DNA from: an uncultured bacterium
GTDB taxonomy: Bacteria; Spirochaetota; Spirochaetia; Sphaerochaetales; Sphaerochaetaceae
NCBI GenBank assembly: GCA_905215015.1
Contig: CAJMOS010000006.1
Location: 1-51,304 of the forward strand
Length of the DNA stretch: 51,304 nucleotides
Direction of reading: 5' to 3'
Positions within the stretch are counted from its first letter, which is position 1; each line of letters opens with the position of its first letter. Made by a program: the position numbers and the translations under genes. The notes beneath the pieces are model-generated. The model saw only the letters and a program-made list of their open reading frames with translations, ran no database searches and was not told the DNA's origin. Below are positions 1 to 8,138 of this stretch, piece after piece.

Positions 1-633
1 CTGTCTCCAGCCTCTGCTGATTGCTCCGGTGTTCACCTCGAAGATCTTGCCCGTCCTTGCAGCCTCTTCCAGATATCCGATCGCCATATCCTGGTACCAG
101 CTCTCCTGTTCGTCAAAGAAGGGTTCCTTTTCGAGAAATTTCGTCACCAGGTCGAAGTGTCCGATGATGGAGAAGGGTTCCGTCCTGGCGTACCTGACCA
201 CCTCTTGGAAATACCCTTCCACCAGTGCCTGGACATTCCCTCCGAAGGCGTCGATCGCCTGCCGGTAGCGTTCCGGCGAGTAATCCACCTCCATCATCCC
301 CTTCGGGGTGGCGAAGATGTGGCAGGAGCCGATGCTGTACTCGAGGCGTGGGTCGAAGACGATGTTCCCGCTCTGGGAACGGCTTTCAATCTCGAACCCC
401 CGATAGAGCTTGATTTGGGGGTACGCTTCCTGGAGCCTGTCGATTTCCTGGAAATAGGCGTCGATGCGGTCCTTGTGGATGCCGCATTCGTCCCAGGAAA
501 AACCGGTGTAGTTGTGGCTGGAGAAGCCGAGCGAGGTAAGGCCGTGGTCGATGGCGGCCCTCACCATCGTTTCCATGGTGTCCTTTCCGTCGCAGAAGGT
601 GCAGTGGGTGTGGAGGTTTTGCTTTGTGGTCAT
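1..633 (-). CDS. PHP-family histidinol-phosphatase-like enzyme, 3' end outside window
   Basis: This is a metal-dependent phosphoesterase of the PHP fold, closest in look to HisK/HisJ-type histidinol phosphatases, which release phosphate from histidinol phosphate in histidine synthesis. The N-terminus reads NLHTHCTFCDGKDT, the family's first HxH metal motif, and FSIIGHFDLVTKF near residue 165 is the later conserved histidine segment. The ATG at 633 overlaps the stop of the upstream MATE gene as ATGA, so translation is probably coupled. At least 211 codons are open and the reading frame runs off the window start. No other his gene is in view, so the substrate is unproven. Confidence 0.8.
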   Translation of the reverse strand, partial: MTTKQNLHTHCTFCDGKDTMETMVRAAIDHGLTSLGFSSHNYTGFSWDECGIHKDRIDAYFQEIDRLQEAYPQIKLYRGFEIESRSQSGNIVFDPRLEYSIGSCHIFATPKGMMEVDYSPERYRQAIDAFGGNVQALVEGYFQEVVRYARTEPFSIIGHFDLVTKFLEKEPFFDEQESWYQDMAIGYLEEAARTGKIFEVNTGAISRGWRQ

Positions 634-1964
634 GGCCGTATCGTACCCTTTTTCCAGAGATGGCGCATCAGGATGACGCAGACAAGGGATGAGAAAAGGC
701 TGCCGCAGGGAGCCGCCCATCCCATCGGCCACAAGGAAGACGGGAAGGCGATGGAACCCCACCAGGCGCCGGGAATGCGGACCAGAACGATGGAGAGGAC
801 GTTGCTCAGGAAGGAATAGCCCGCATGTTCGTAGGCGCAGAAGAAACCGCTCATCGAAAAATGGAACGCGGCGAAGATGCAATCAAAGACATAGGAGCGG
901 AAATAGCCCGCGCCCTGGGTGATGACGCGGGAATCGTTGGTGAACAGGGCGACAATAGGCTCGGCGGCGAACTGGACGACCACGGTGACCACCAGCCCGA
1001 AGAGGGCGCTGAAGGCCATGGCGTCCCGGAGCGTTTGCAGGCTCCGGTCATTATGCCCTGCTCCGGCATTCTGGGAAGCGATCGCGCTGACCGAACTGAG
1101 CATGGCGGACGGTACCAGGAAGAGGAAGCTGATCAGCTTCTCGACGATACCGACGGCGGCCGCGTCAATGACGCCGCGGCGGTTGACGATGACGGTGATC
1201 AGGAGAAACGATACCTGCACGAAGGCGTCCTGCAGGCAGATGGGAAGACCGGTGGAGACGATGGCCCGTATGGTGTTGCCGTCAAGCCGGAAGTCAGAGG
1301 CCCTGACCGGAAGCAACCCCATCTTCAGGATCGCCACCAACGCGAGCAGGAAGCTGAGCGCCTGGCTGATGACGGTCGCCAGTGCGGCCCCTTGCGCGCC
1401 CAAGCCGAGCGGCCCGATGAAATACCAGTCAAGCAGGATGTTGGCCACACCTGCGATTGCGATGAAAAGAAGCGGTGTCCTGCTATCCCCTTGCCCGCGG
1501 AACAGGGAGACGACCACGTTATAGGCGACGATGCACGGAATTCCCAGCACACAGGTGAGCAAGTAGGCGTGCGCTTCAGAAAATGCCTCGGAAGGAGTCG
1601 AAAGCAAAAAGAGGATGGGGTCGGTCAGGCGGACAAGGACCAGCGTAGTGAAGATACCCACCAGGACGAAGAACCAGACGGAGTTGCCGATTACCTGTCC
1701 GATCCGATGCTGGTCCTTCGCTCCGACTGCCTTGCCCAGGTTGACCGTGGTGCCCATGGCCAGTCCGACGATCATGACGGTCAGCATGTGCATCACCTGG
1801 CTCCCGATCGCCACGGCGCTGATTGCCTCCGCGCCGTTGAACTTGCCTGTGATGAAGAGGTCCGTCATGCCATAAAACGTCTGCAGGAAACAGGAGGCCA
1901 GGTAGGGAACGGAAAACTTGAGCAGGTTTCTTCCCACCGGTCCTGTCGTCAAATCTTGTTGCAT
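630..1964 (-). CDS. MATE family multidrug/sodium antiporter
   Basis: This is an inner-membrane efflux protein of about 444 residues, the usual MATE length, with about twelve hydrophobic segments. It would expel cationic compounds in exchange for Na+ or H+. The N-terminus, MQQDLTTGPVGRNLLKFSVP, is the typical MATE opening and supports the start at 1964. An in-frame ATG at 2000 would add 12 atypical residues. No Shine-Dalgarno precedes 1964. Instead TATCAT lies exactly six bases before it (1971-1976), suggesting a leaderless mRNA. The gene is followed by, and overlaps, the PHP phosphatase gene and is divergent from the GNAT gene. The exported substrate cannot be read from the sequence. Confidence 0.88.
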   Translation of the reverse strand: MQQDLTTGPVGRNLLKFSVPYLASCFLQTFYGMTDLFITGKFNGAEAISAVAIGSQVMHMLTVMIVGLAMGTTVNLGKAVGAKDQHRIGQVIGNSVWFFVLVGIFTTLVLVRLTDPILFLLSTPSEAFSEAHAYLLTCVLGIPCIVAYNVVVSLFRGQGDSRTPLLFIAIAGVANILLDWYFIGPLGLGAQGAALATVISQALSFLLALVAILKMGLLPVRASDFRLDGNTIRAIVSTGLPICLQDAFVQVSFLLITVIVNRRGVIDAAAVGIVEKLISFLFLVPSAMLSSVSAIASQNAGAGHNDRSLQTLRDAMAFSALFGLVVTVVVQFAAEPIVALFTNDSRVITQGAGYFRSYVFDCIFAAFHFSMSGFFCAYEHAGYSFLSNVLSIVLVRIPGAWWGSIAFPSSLWPMGWAAPCGSLFSSLVCVILMRHLWKKGTIRP

Positions 1965-2017
1965 GGCCCAATGATACGGATTTATCCTGCTTGTTGCCAT
2001 AGGCGGGGGAATGCTGT

Positions 2018-2509
2018 ATGGTGATGCCCATGCGGATCGTACATGCCACCAGAGACCAGCTCGACGAGCTTTTCGCCATCGAGTCTGCCGGATTCCCCCC
2101 GAGTGAAGGAGCCTCCCGAGAGGCCCTGCAGTCCCGTCTTGCCGTGGCGCCGGAGCTCTTCTGGCTGCTCTACGACGGAGATGTCCTGGCGGGTTTTGTC
2201 GACGCCCTCGCCTGGGACCGGAGGGATTTGGACGACGCGTTGTATACCGATGCCACGCTTCACCGGAAGGACGGGGCGTGGGTGATGGTGCTGGGAGTCA
2301 ACACGATTGCCAGGTATCGCCACAAGGGCTGTGGAAGCCTGCTGATGAGGCAGGTGGTCGAAGATTGCAAGAGCCAAGGCAGAGAAGGGGTCGTCCTGAC
2401 CTGTAAGGAAACGCTGGTTCCCTTCTACCATGGGGTGGGTTTCCAGGACGAGGGAATCAGCGGCTCGACCCATGGCGTCGTCTGGCACCAGATGCGGGTT
2501 ACCTTCTAG
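2018..2509 (+). CDS. GNAT family N-acetyltransferase
   Basis: This 163-residue protein has the single-domain GNAT fold, which moves an acetyl group from acetyl-CoA to an amine. The acetyl-CoA pyrophosphate-binding motif is visible as ARYRHKGCGSLLMRQVV around residue 95, preceded by the beta-4 strand WVMVLGVNTI. The purine-rich stretch ending at 2010 acts as a ribosome-binding site seven bases before the ATG. The gene is divergent from the MATE gene and convergent with the binding-protein gene at 2564. The C-terminal pattern FYHGVGFQDEG is usual for the family. Substrate unknown; small-molecule amine, peptide or protein are all possible. Confidence 0.85.
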   Translation: MVMPMRIVHATRDQLDELFAIESAGFPPSEGASREALQSRLAVAPELFWLLYDGDVLAGFVDALAWDRRDLDDALYTDATLHRKDGAWVMVLGVNTIARYRHKGCGSLLMRQVVEDCKSQGREGVVLTCKETLVPFYHGVGFQDEGISGSTHGVVWHQMRVTF

Positions 2510-2517
2510 GCGACAAG

Positions 2518-2555
2518 GACAGCCCCGGCGGAACCGGAGCTGTCGTTGGTTTTGG
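2518..2555 (+). terminator. Rho-independent terminator after GNAT gene
   Basis: An inverted repeat, GACAGC-c-CCGG against CCGG-a-GCTGTC with a five-base loop (2518-2544), is followed by the T-rich GTTGGTTTT. It sits between two convergent genes and fits termination of the plus-strand gene. Confidence 0.55.
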
Positions 2556-2563
2556 AGACGGAG

Positions 2564-4120
2564 TCAATACAGGTAGTTGTTCGCCTCGGCGTACGCGCGG
2601 CCCTCTTCCTGCCAGGCTTTGCCGCCCATGTCGTTGAACTGCTTGAGGAAGGCCTCCCAGTTGCCCCTGTTCAGGGTGCGTTTTCCGGTCAGGAACTCGG
2701 CCAGACCTTGTTCGTAGAAGGTCTTCAGGTCGGTGGATGGCACCGGCATCGAGTCCTCGCCGTTGGTGTTGGTCCAGTGGCGCTTCTGCATCTCCCTCAG
2801 CGTCCATAGTGCCGACATCTGCTTGTGGCTGGTGGCGGTGGTGTAGACCGGATAGCGGCTGACCAGCTCCATGTCGCTGGTGTAGTTGAAAGCCATGCTG
2901 CGCAGCTGGATGTAGGTTTGTCCGACCGGGCCTTCGAAGCCCTTCTCTCCAGGCATGGAGACGGGGATTCCATCCTTCATCTGATATTCGATACCCTCAC
3001 GACCCCAACCACAGAGCAGGTAGCCTTCTCCGTGGCTCATCCATTCGAACATGTCGGCGATTTTCGGGCCCTTGCCGGCATCCAAGGCCTTCTGGCTGAC
3101 GCACCAGATGCGCAGTCCTCGTACGGCCGGTCCTACCGAGGCCTTTCCTCCCGGTCCTTTGACAGGGTCGATGACGGTCCAGCTGCCATCGGGGAAGTTG
3201 GCGTCGAACGGGGCATAGTTGTTCTGGGCGTTCAGAGCCGCGTTCTGTTCGCGCATGATGCCGAATTTGCCCTGTTTCCAGGCGCCACGGAAATCGTCTT
3301 TCTTGTAGGCCATCCAGTTCGGGTCGATCAGTCCTTCGTCGATGATCTGCTTCAGGAAGACCATGAAGTCGTAGAACTCGGGCTTGTTGATGTTCAGGCC
3401 GAAGCTGGCTTTGCTCATGTCCCAGGTGCCGTCCACGCCGAAGGCGCCCATCAACGGCTCGAAACGGCGGCCGGGGTACTCCTCGTAGGTGTTCAGCTCG
3501 ACGAAGGCGCCATAGCCGTAGGTGTCGTTCTTGCCGTTGCCGTCCGGATCCTTGAAGGTGAAGGCCCTCATCACGTCCAGCAGTTCGTTCGTGGTGGTCG
3601 GCGCCTTCAGTCCCAGCTTGTCCAGCCAGTCCTGGCGGATGACGAGACCCTCGTTGTTGGTGATTTTGCTCGGTGTGGCGAAACCGTACTGCCTGCCGCC
3701 CACGGTGACGAACGCCTTCGCGTCCTCGTCGAACATCAGCCGGGTCCTGTTGGGCATCCGTCCGTACAGGTCGGTGACGTCGCCCACCATGCCGTTCTTC
3801 ACCAGGCGCAGCCATACCTCGCGGCTGGCGACGAAGAAGTCGGGCAGGTCGTCCGCGGCGCTTGCCGCCTGGACCTTCATGTCCTGGTCGGTGGTGCTGG
3901 AGGGAAGTGTCTGGGCGTCAAGCTCGATGTTGAACTTGTCCTTGAGAATCTGATAGCCGACCCAGTCGTTGGGGAGCGGCCCCACCTCGGTCTGTGTGGC
4001 ATTGTACCACATGGTGATTCTCGTCGGTTTGTCCGTGGATGGCGTCTCGTTGGAGCCTTGGGCAGCCAGTGTGGCGCCGGCAAATGTCAGGGCAATGGCG
4101 AATGCAAGCAGGTGCTTCAT
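2564..4120 (-). CDS. Extracellular sugar-binding protein, Lpl/YtcQ type (copy 1)
   Basis: This is a periplasmic solute-binding protein of 518 residues for a CUT1 carbohydrate ABC importer, of the long (about 500-residue) LplA/YtcQ class. The ATG at 4120 follows an AGGAGG site and opens a signal peptide ending LAAQGSNE; there is no lipobox cysteine. The mature protein begins with ITMWYNATQTEVGPLPNDW. It is a close paralogue of the protein at 6401-7984, sharing that block, the YKKDDFRGAWKQGKFG block and FYEQGLAEF near the end. It lies downstream of the two permease genes but behind a terminator, so its level may be set separately. Complex plant glycans or rhamnosides are plausible ligands by context only. 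Confidence 0.88.
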   Translation of the reverse strand: MKHLLAFAIALTFAGATLAAQGSNETPSTDKPTRITMWYNATQTEVGPLPNDWVGYQILKDKFNIELDAQTLPSSTTDQDMKVQAASAADDLPDFFVASREVWLRLVKNGMVGDVTDLYGRMPNRTRLMFDEDAKAFVTVGGRQYGFATPSKITNNEGLVIRQDWLDKLGLKAPTTTNELLDVMRAFTFKDPDGNGKNDTYGYGAFVELNTYEEYPGRRFEPLMGAFGVDGTWDMSKASFGLNINKPEFYDFMVFLKQIIDEGLIDPNWMAYKKDDFRGAWKQGKFGIMREQNAALNAQNNYAPFDANFPDGSWTVIDPVKGPGGKASVGPAVRGLRIWCVSQKALDAGKGPKIADMFEWMSHGEGYLLCGWGREGIEYQMKDGIPVSMPGEKGFEGPVGQTYIQLRSMAFNYTSDMELVSRYPVYTTATSHKQMSALWTLREMQKRHWTNTNGEDSMPVPSTDLKTFYEQGLAEFLTGKRTLNRGNWEAFLKQFNDMGGKAWQEEGRAYAEANNYLY

Positions 4121-4192
4121 ACAGGTTCCTCCTTCTGGATTTGCTTCCATTATCACCCCTGTCGGTACTTCTTCCTAGTGAAATGTAGACAT

Positions 4193-4220
4193 AAAAAAAG
4201 GCCCTGGCGAACCAGAGCCT
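4193..4220 (-). terminator. Terminator with UUCG loop between permease and second binding-protein gene
   Basis: Read on the minus strand, AGGCtCTGG-TTCG-CCAGgGCCT is followed by seven T. It lies 17 bases after the permease stop and before the binding-protein gene at 4120. It would end most permease transcripts or act as a partial block. Confidence 0.8.
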
Positions 4221-4236
4221 GGAAAAGCGGATCCTG

Positions 4237-5154
4237 TCAGCCCTTGACGGATCCAAGCAGGGTACCTTTGGTGAAGTACTTCTGGATGAAAGGGTAGGCG
4301 ACAACCATCGGGATGGCGCTCATGAAGACAGAGGCCGCCTTGATGGCTTCGACCGGAGCGTCGCTGAAGGCGCGGGCCTCGACGAACTCGTTCATGCTGG
4401 CTCCAATCAAGATGTTGCGCAACAGGATCGGAAGAGGTCTGAGGTAGTCCTTGCTCAGGTAGAGCATCGGGTTGAAGTAGTTGTTCCAGAAGTTGACGCC
4501 GTAGAACAGGCCGATGGTCAGGATGATCGCCTTGGAAAGGGGAAGGATGATCCTGATCAGGGTCTGGACTTCGTTGCAACCATCGATGGACGCGCTCTCA
4601 CGCAGCTCGTTGGGGATTCCCTCGAAGAACGAGCGCATGATCAGGAGGTTGTAGGTGTTGATCGCGACCGGCAGATAGACGGAAGCCAGGTGGTTGGTCA
4701 AACCGAACTTGGCGACCATGATGTAGGTCGGGACCATGCCGACGTTGAAGACGTACGGGATGACGATCAAAATGGTCAGCCATTTCTTTCCGGGAAGACC
4801 CCTGACCGAAAGCCCGTAGGCAAGCGGGATGTTCAGGACAAGGGCGCATGCGACACCTCCGACCAGGATCCTTACCGAGTTCCAGAACGCCAGCAGGAAG
4901 CCGTTGTTGCCGAGCAGCGAGCGATACGCCGCAAAGGACCACTTCCACGGAGGCAGCACCATACCCTGCAGGTAGGAGCCGATGAAGGTGGAAGGACGGA
5001 GACTGAGCATGATCGTGCTCCAGAGGGGGATGGCGATCACGATCAGGAAGAATGCCATGATGATGTCGACGCCAACGCTGAAAGCGTGGTCGGCCTTCGA
5101 CAGTTTGACGACTGCCGAGGTCTGGGGCTTCAATGAGTTCTGTTTCTTTGCCAT
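4237..5154 (-). CDS. lplC: Carbohydrate ABC transporter permease, LplC/UgpE type
   Basis: This is one of the two membrane subunits of a CUT1 sugar importer: 305 residues with six predicted transmembrane segments. The cytoplasmic EAA loop that docks the ATPase is visible as ELRESASIDGCNEVQTLIRI at about residue 190. The N-terminus carries a soluble stretch before the first membrane helix, as is common for LplC. The ATG at 5154 has AAGGAG nine bases upstream. It follows the partner permease gene by 18 bases, so the two are co-transcribed. No ATPase gene is nearby; such importers usually borrow a shared MsmK/UgpC-type ATPase encoded elsewhere. Confidence 0.9.
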   Translation of the reverse strand: MAKKQNSLKPQTSAVVKLSKADHAFSVGVDIIMAFFLIVIAIPLWSTIMLSLRPSTFIGSYLQGMVLPPWKWSFAAYRSLLGNNGFLLAFWNSVRILVGGVACALVLNIPLAYGLSVRGLPGKKWLTILIVIPYVFNVGMVPTYIMVAKFGLTNHLASVYLPVAINTYNLLIMRSFFEGIPNELRESASIDGCNEVQTLIRIILPLSKAIILTIGLFYGVNFWNNYFNPMLYLSKDYLRPLPILLRNILIGASMNEFVEARAFSDAPVEAIKAASVFMSAIPMVVAYPFIQKYFTKGTLLGSVKG

Positions 5155-5172
5155 ACCAACATTCTCCTTCGA

Positions 5173-6105
5173 TTAGAACAGCGAGTTCTCGGTGACTTTC
5201 TTCGAGAAGTAGTTGGAGGTGAATACCAGCAACATTCCGATGACACCTTTGAACAGACCGGCCGCGGTGGCAAGGCCGAAACGGCCATCAAGCAGACCCT
5301 GGCGGTATACCCAGGTATCGATGATGTCGCCAACGTTGTAGACGGCGGGGCTGTACAGCATGAAGATCTGGTTGAAGCCAGCCTCCATGATGGTTCCGAT
5401 CTTCAAGAGCAGGACGGTGACGATGACCGGCCGGATGGAAGGAAGGGTGATGTACTTGACCCTCTGCCAGCTGGAGGCGCCCTCGACCATGGCGGCCTCG
5501 AAGAGGGAGACGTCGATGCCCATCAGTGCGGCGATGAAGATGATCGCGCTCCATCCCATCTCCTTCCAGGCGTCGCTCAGGATGACGATCCACGGGAAGG
5601 CAGAGGAGTTGGTGAGGAAGTCGACTGGTTTTCCTCCGCAAAGCTTGATCAGGTCGTTGACCACGCCATCGCCGGGGGCGAGCAGCGCGAGCAGGATGCC
5701 GTACATGATGACCCAGGAAAGGAAGTGGGGCAGGTAGGCCAACGTCTGGACCGTCTTGCTCAGCCAGCGGTGGCGGCACTCATAGATGGTGATTGCCAGC
5801 ACGATGGAGAGAGGCAGGCTGATCAGCAACTTGCCGAAACTGTACATGAGCGTGTTGCGGATCAACGGCCAGAAGTAATAGGAGTGGAAGAACTCGCTGA
5901 AGTTCTTCATTCCCACGAAGGGACTGCCCACGATACCGTAGCGGACCGACTTGAAGTCCCTGAACGCGATCTGTGCATTCCACAGCGGCGTGTACTTCAT
6001 GACGATGTAGAAGATTACCGGAATAGCGATCAGCGCGTAGACCGAGCTGAACCGCTTCACTTCCTTCCACATGTTTTTCTTGACTTTGAAGTTCTGTTGT
6101 TCCAT
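5173..6105 (-). CDS. lplB: Carbohydrate ABC transporter permease, LplB type
   Basis: This is the second membrane subunit of the sugar importer, about 310 residues, with six transmembrane helices after a basic N-terminal stretch. The EAA loop reads LFEAAMVEGASSWQRVKYIT, followed by LPSIRPVI. The ATG at 6105 is chosen because AAGGA lies six bases before it; an in-frame TTG at 6111 has no free site. It has its own strong promoter (6219-6247), although a binding-protein gene lies upstream on the same strand, because a terminator separates the two. It works with the products of the genes at 4237 and 2564 or 6401. Confidence 0.9.
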   Translation of the reverse strand: MEQQNFKVKKNMWKEVKRFSSVYALIAIPVIFYIVMKYTPLWNAQIAFRDFKSVRYGIVGSPFVGMKNFSEFFHSYYFWPLIRNTLMYSFGKLLISLPLSIVLAITIYECRHRWLSKTVQTLAYLPHFLSWVIMYGILLALLAPGDGVVNDLIKLCGGKPVDFLTNSSAFPWIVILSDAWKEMGWSAIIFIAALMGIDVSLFEAAMVEGASSWQRVKYITLPSIRPVIVTVLLLKIGTIMEAGFNQIFMLYSPAVYNVGDIIDTWVYRQGLLDGRFGLATAAGLFKGVIGMLLVFTSNYFSKKVTENSLF

Positions 6106-6218
6106 TGCCAATCCTTATCTTCAACGGACGAGGTCCGTGAAAAATGCAATCTGAATGACTGTTCCCGACATCCCCGGACAGAGGTGGCGAGACTCCCCGC
6201 AGTATAGGTATAACCGTA

Positions 6219-6247
6219 ATTCTAACTTCAGGTAGTACAGCTGTCAA
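6219..6247 (-). promoter_or_regulatory. Promoter of lplB-lplC
   Basis: On the minus strand TTGACA, 17 bases and TAGAAT (5/6 match) precede the gene, with a predicted start near 6212 and a leader of about 107 bases. The conserved element at 6267-6290 lies just upstream. Confidence 0.75.
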
Positions 6248-6266
6248 AAACAATTATTTTGAATAA

Positions 6267-6290
6267 ACCGAACTTGAATTGGAGAATACC
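6267..6290 (-). promoter_or_regulatory. Conserved upstream element, copy in front of lplB
   Basis: The plus strand reads ACCGAACTTGAATTGGA and then GAATACC. The same pattern, ACCGAACCCGAATTGGA then CAATCCC, occurs at 8102-8125 before the other binding-protein gene. In both cases exactly 19 bases separate it from the -35 box. This looks like an activator-binding site; the regulator is unknown. Confidence 0.65.
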
Positions 6291-6342
6291 AAACGATATT
6301 TGATTTGTCGGAGGCATGCTTGTCAAGATTCACGCCAAATCC

Positions 6343-6381
6343 TCAAAAAAGAGAAACCGGGGCGGTTTCCCGTCCCGGTTT
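6343..6381 (-). terminator. Rho-independent terminator after binding-protein gene (copy 2)
   Basis: Read on the minus strand, AAACCGGG-a-CGG, a four-base loop, then CCG-c-CCCGGTTT is followed by CTCTTTTTTG. It separates the binding-protein gene (stop at 6401) from the promoter of the permease genes. Confidence 0.85.
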
Positions 6382-6400
6382 TGCAAGAGGATGCTGTCGG

Positions 6401-7984
6401 TTATTTCAGGAGACCGTTGGCTTCCGCGTACTTGCGGCCTTCCTCTTCCCAAGCCTTGCCGCCCATGTCGTTGAACTGCTTGACGAAAGCATTCCAATTG
6501 TCTTTGGTCAGCTCGCGCTTTCCGGAGAAGAACTCTGCCAGGCCCTGCTCGTAGAAGGTCTTCAGGTCGGTCGACGGAACCGGCATGGACTCCATGCCGA
6601 CCGCGTCAGTCCACTTGCGGCCCTGCATGCTGTGCAGCGTCTCGAGAGAGGACATATGCTTGCCGGAGACCTTGGTGGTGTAGGACGGATAGCGGCTGGA
6701 AAGCTCCATGTCGCTGGTGTAGTTGAAGGCCATGTTGCGCAGCTGGATGTAGGTCTGGCCGACCGGGCCGTTGTAACCCTTGTCGCCAGGGACGGACTGC
6801 GGGTTGCCATTGGCGTCCAGCGTGTACTCGACACCCTCGCGGCCGAAACCGCAGAGCATGTACCCTTCGCCATAGCTCATCCACTCGAACAGGTCGGCGA
6901 TCTTCTCGGCCTTGCCCTCTTCGGCGGCCTTGGCGGAAATGCACCAGACTCTCATGTTGCGGACAGCAGGTCCGACAGACGCCTTGCCGCTGGGACCGGT
7001 GACCGGGTCGATGACGATGATGTCGCCATTGGGGAAGTTGGCATCAAACGGAGCGTAGTTGTTCTCGGAATGAAGCGCGCTGTTCTGCTCGCGGAAGCAT
7101 CCGAACTTGCCCTGTTTCCAGGCACCACGGAAGTCGTCCTTCTTGTAGGCCATCCAGTTCGGGTCGATGACGCCGTCGTCGATGATCTGCTTCATGAAGA
7201 CCATGAAGTCATAGAACTCGGGCTTGTTGATCTGCAGGCCGAAGTTGGCTTTGGTCATGTTCCAGGTTCCTTCGACTCCGAAGGCGCCCATGAGCGGCTC
7301 GAGCCTGCGGCCAGGATAGGCTTCGTAGTTGTTGGTCTCGACGAAAGCGCCGTAACCGTAGGTGTCGTTCTTGCCGTTGCCGTCCGGATCGTCGTAGGTG
7401 AAGGCGTGCAGCACCTTCAGCAGGTCGTCGGTGGTCTTGGGAATCTCGAGGCCGAGCTTGTCCAGCCAGTCCTTGCGGATGACGAGGCCCTCGTTGCGGG
7501 AGACTGCGGCCGGAGTGGCGAAGCCATAGTTGTGGCCATTCAGGGTGGTGTACTTCTTGGCGCCTTCGTCGAACATCAGCTGGGTCCTGTTCGGCATGCG
7601 GGCGTACAGGTCGGTCACATCGGCGAGCATGCCGTTGTTGGCCAGGCGGAGCCAAACCTCACGGCCGGCCGTGAACATGTCCGGAAGGTCGTCGGCGGCG
7701 GCAGCGGCCTGGATCTTCACATCCTGGTCCTGAGTGCCGGAAGGCAGGGTCTGGGCCTCGAGCTCGATGCTGAACTTGTCCTTGATGATCTGGTAGCCGA
7801 CCCAGTCGTTGGGAAGCGGTCCGACCTCGGTCTGGGTGGCGGGGTACCAGAGCGTCACATGGACAGGACCGGCAGCCTGCGAGGTCTTGCTTCCGGCAGA
7901 CTCGGAGCTACCCTGAGCAAATGCGAAAGATCCGACGGCGGCCAGAGCGGCGGCCAGGACCAATGCCTTACGATGCAACTTCAT
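6401..7984 (-). CDS. Extracellular sugar-binding protein, Lpl/YtcQ type (copy 2)
   Basis: This is a periplasmic solute-binding protein of 527 residues for a CUT1 sugar ABC importer, paralogous to the protein at 2564-4120 over its whole length. The ATG at 7984 follows GGAGG by five bases. The signal peptide ends SFAFAQGSSES, a mature end seen in many spirochaete binding proteins. Shared blocks include TQTEVGPLPNDWVGYQI and FNDMGGKAWEEEGRKYAEAN. It has its own promoter and terminator and is the first gene of the importer region, so it is probably the abundant, main binding protein. Its position just downstream of the rhamnose operon hints at rhamnose-containing oligosaccharides, by inference only. 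Confidence 0.9.
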   Translation of the reverse strand: MKLHRKALVLAAALAAVGSFAFAQGSSESAGSKTSQAAGPVHVTLWYPATQTEVGPLPNDWVGYQIIKDKFSIELEAQTLPSGTQDQDVKIQAAAAADDLPDMFTAGREVWLRLANNGMLADVTDLYARMPNRTQLMFDEGAKKYTTLNGHNYGFATPAAVSRNEGLVIRKDWLDKLGLEIPKTTDDLLKVLHAFTYDDPDGNGKNDTYGYGAFVETNNYEAYPGRRLEPLMGAFGVEGTWNMTKANFGLQINKPEFYDFMVFMKQIIDDGVIDPNWMAYKKDDFRGAWKQGKFGCFREQNSALHSENNYAPFDANFPNGDIIVIDPVTGPSGKASVGPAVRNMRVWCISAKAAEEGKAEKIADLFEWMSYGEGYMLCGFGREGVEYTLDANGNPQSVPGDKGYNGPVGQTYIQLRNMAFNYTSDMELSSRYPSYTTKVSGKHMSSLETLHSMQGRKWTDAVGMESMPVPSTDLKTFYEQGLAEFFSGKRELTKDNWNAFVKQFNDMGGKAWEEEGRKYAEANGLLK

Positions 7985-8053
7985 AAATTCCTCCTTGCAG
8001 AATGTGAAGAACGAAAGACAAAAACCAGCCATGTACAATGGTTGATACTGATA

Positions 8054-8082
8054 AGTCTAATTCCCTCGTTTTGAGTTGTCAA
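8054..8082 (-). promoter_or_regulatory. Promoter of binding-protein gene (copy 2)
   Basis: On the minus strand TTGACA, 17 bases and TAGACT (4/6) form a good sigma-70 promoter, with a start near 8047 and a leader of about 63 bases. Confidence 0.75.
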
Positions 8083-8101
8083 AAAAACTCTTTGGGATTT
8101 T

Positions 8102-8125
8102 ACCGAACCCGAATTGGACAATCCC
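8102..8125 (-). promoter_or_regulatory. Conserved upstream element, copy in front of binding-protein gene
   Basis: The plus strand reads ACCGAACCCGAATTGGA followed by CAATCCC, matching the element at 6267-6290 with identical spacing to its -35 box. It lies 13 bases past the stop of the serine hydrolase gene. Confidence 0.65.
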
Positions 8126-8138
8126 AACTCAGGGAGGG

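Noticed and set aside
157..2024. Long plus-strand open frames opposite the PHP and MATE genes
   Set aside because: Their translations are low-complexity, charged or repetitive and match no family, while the minus strand carries clear PHP and MATE motifs. GC-rich codon use opens the opposite frames.
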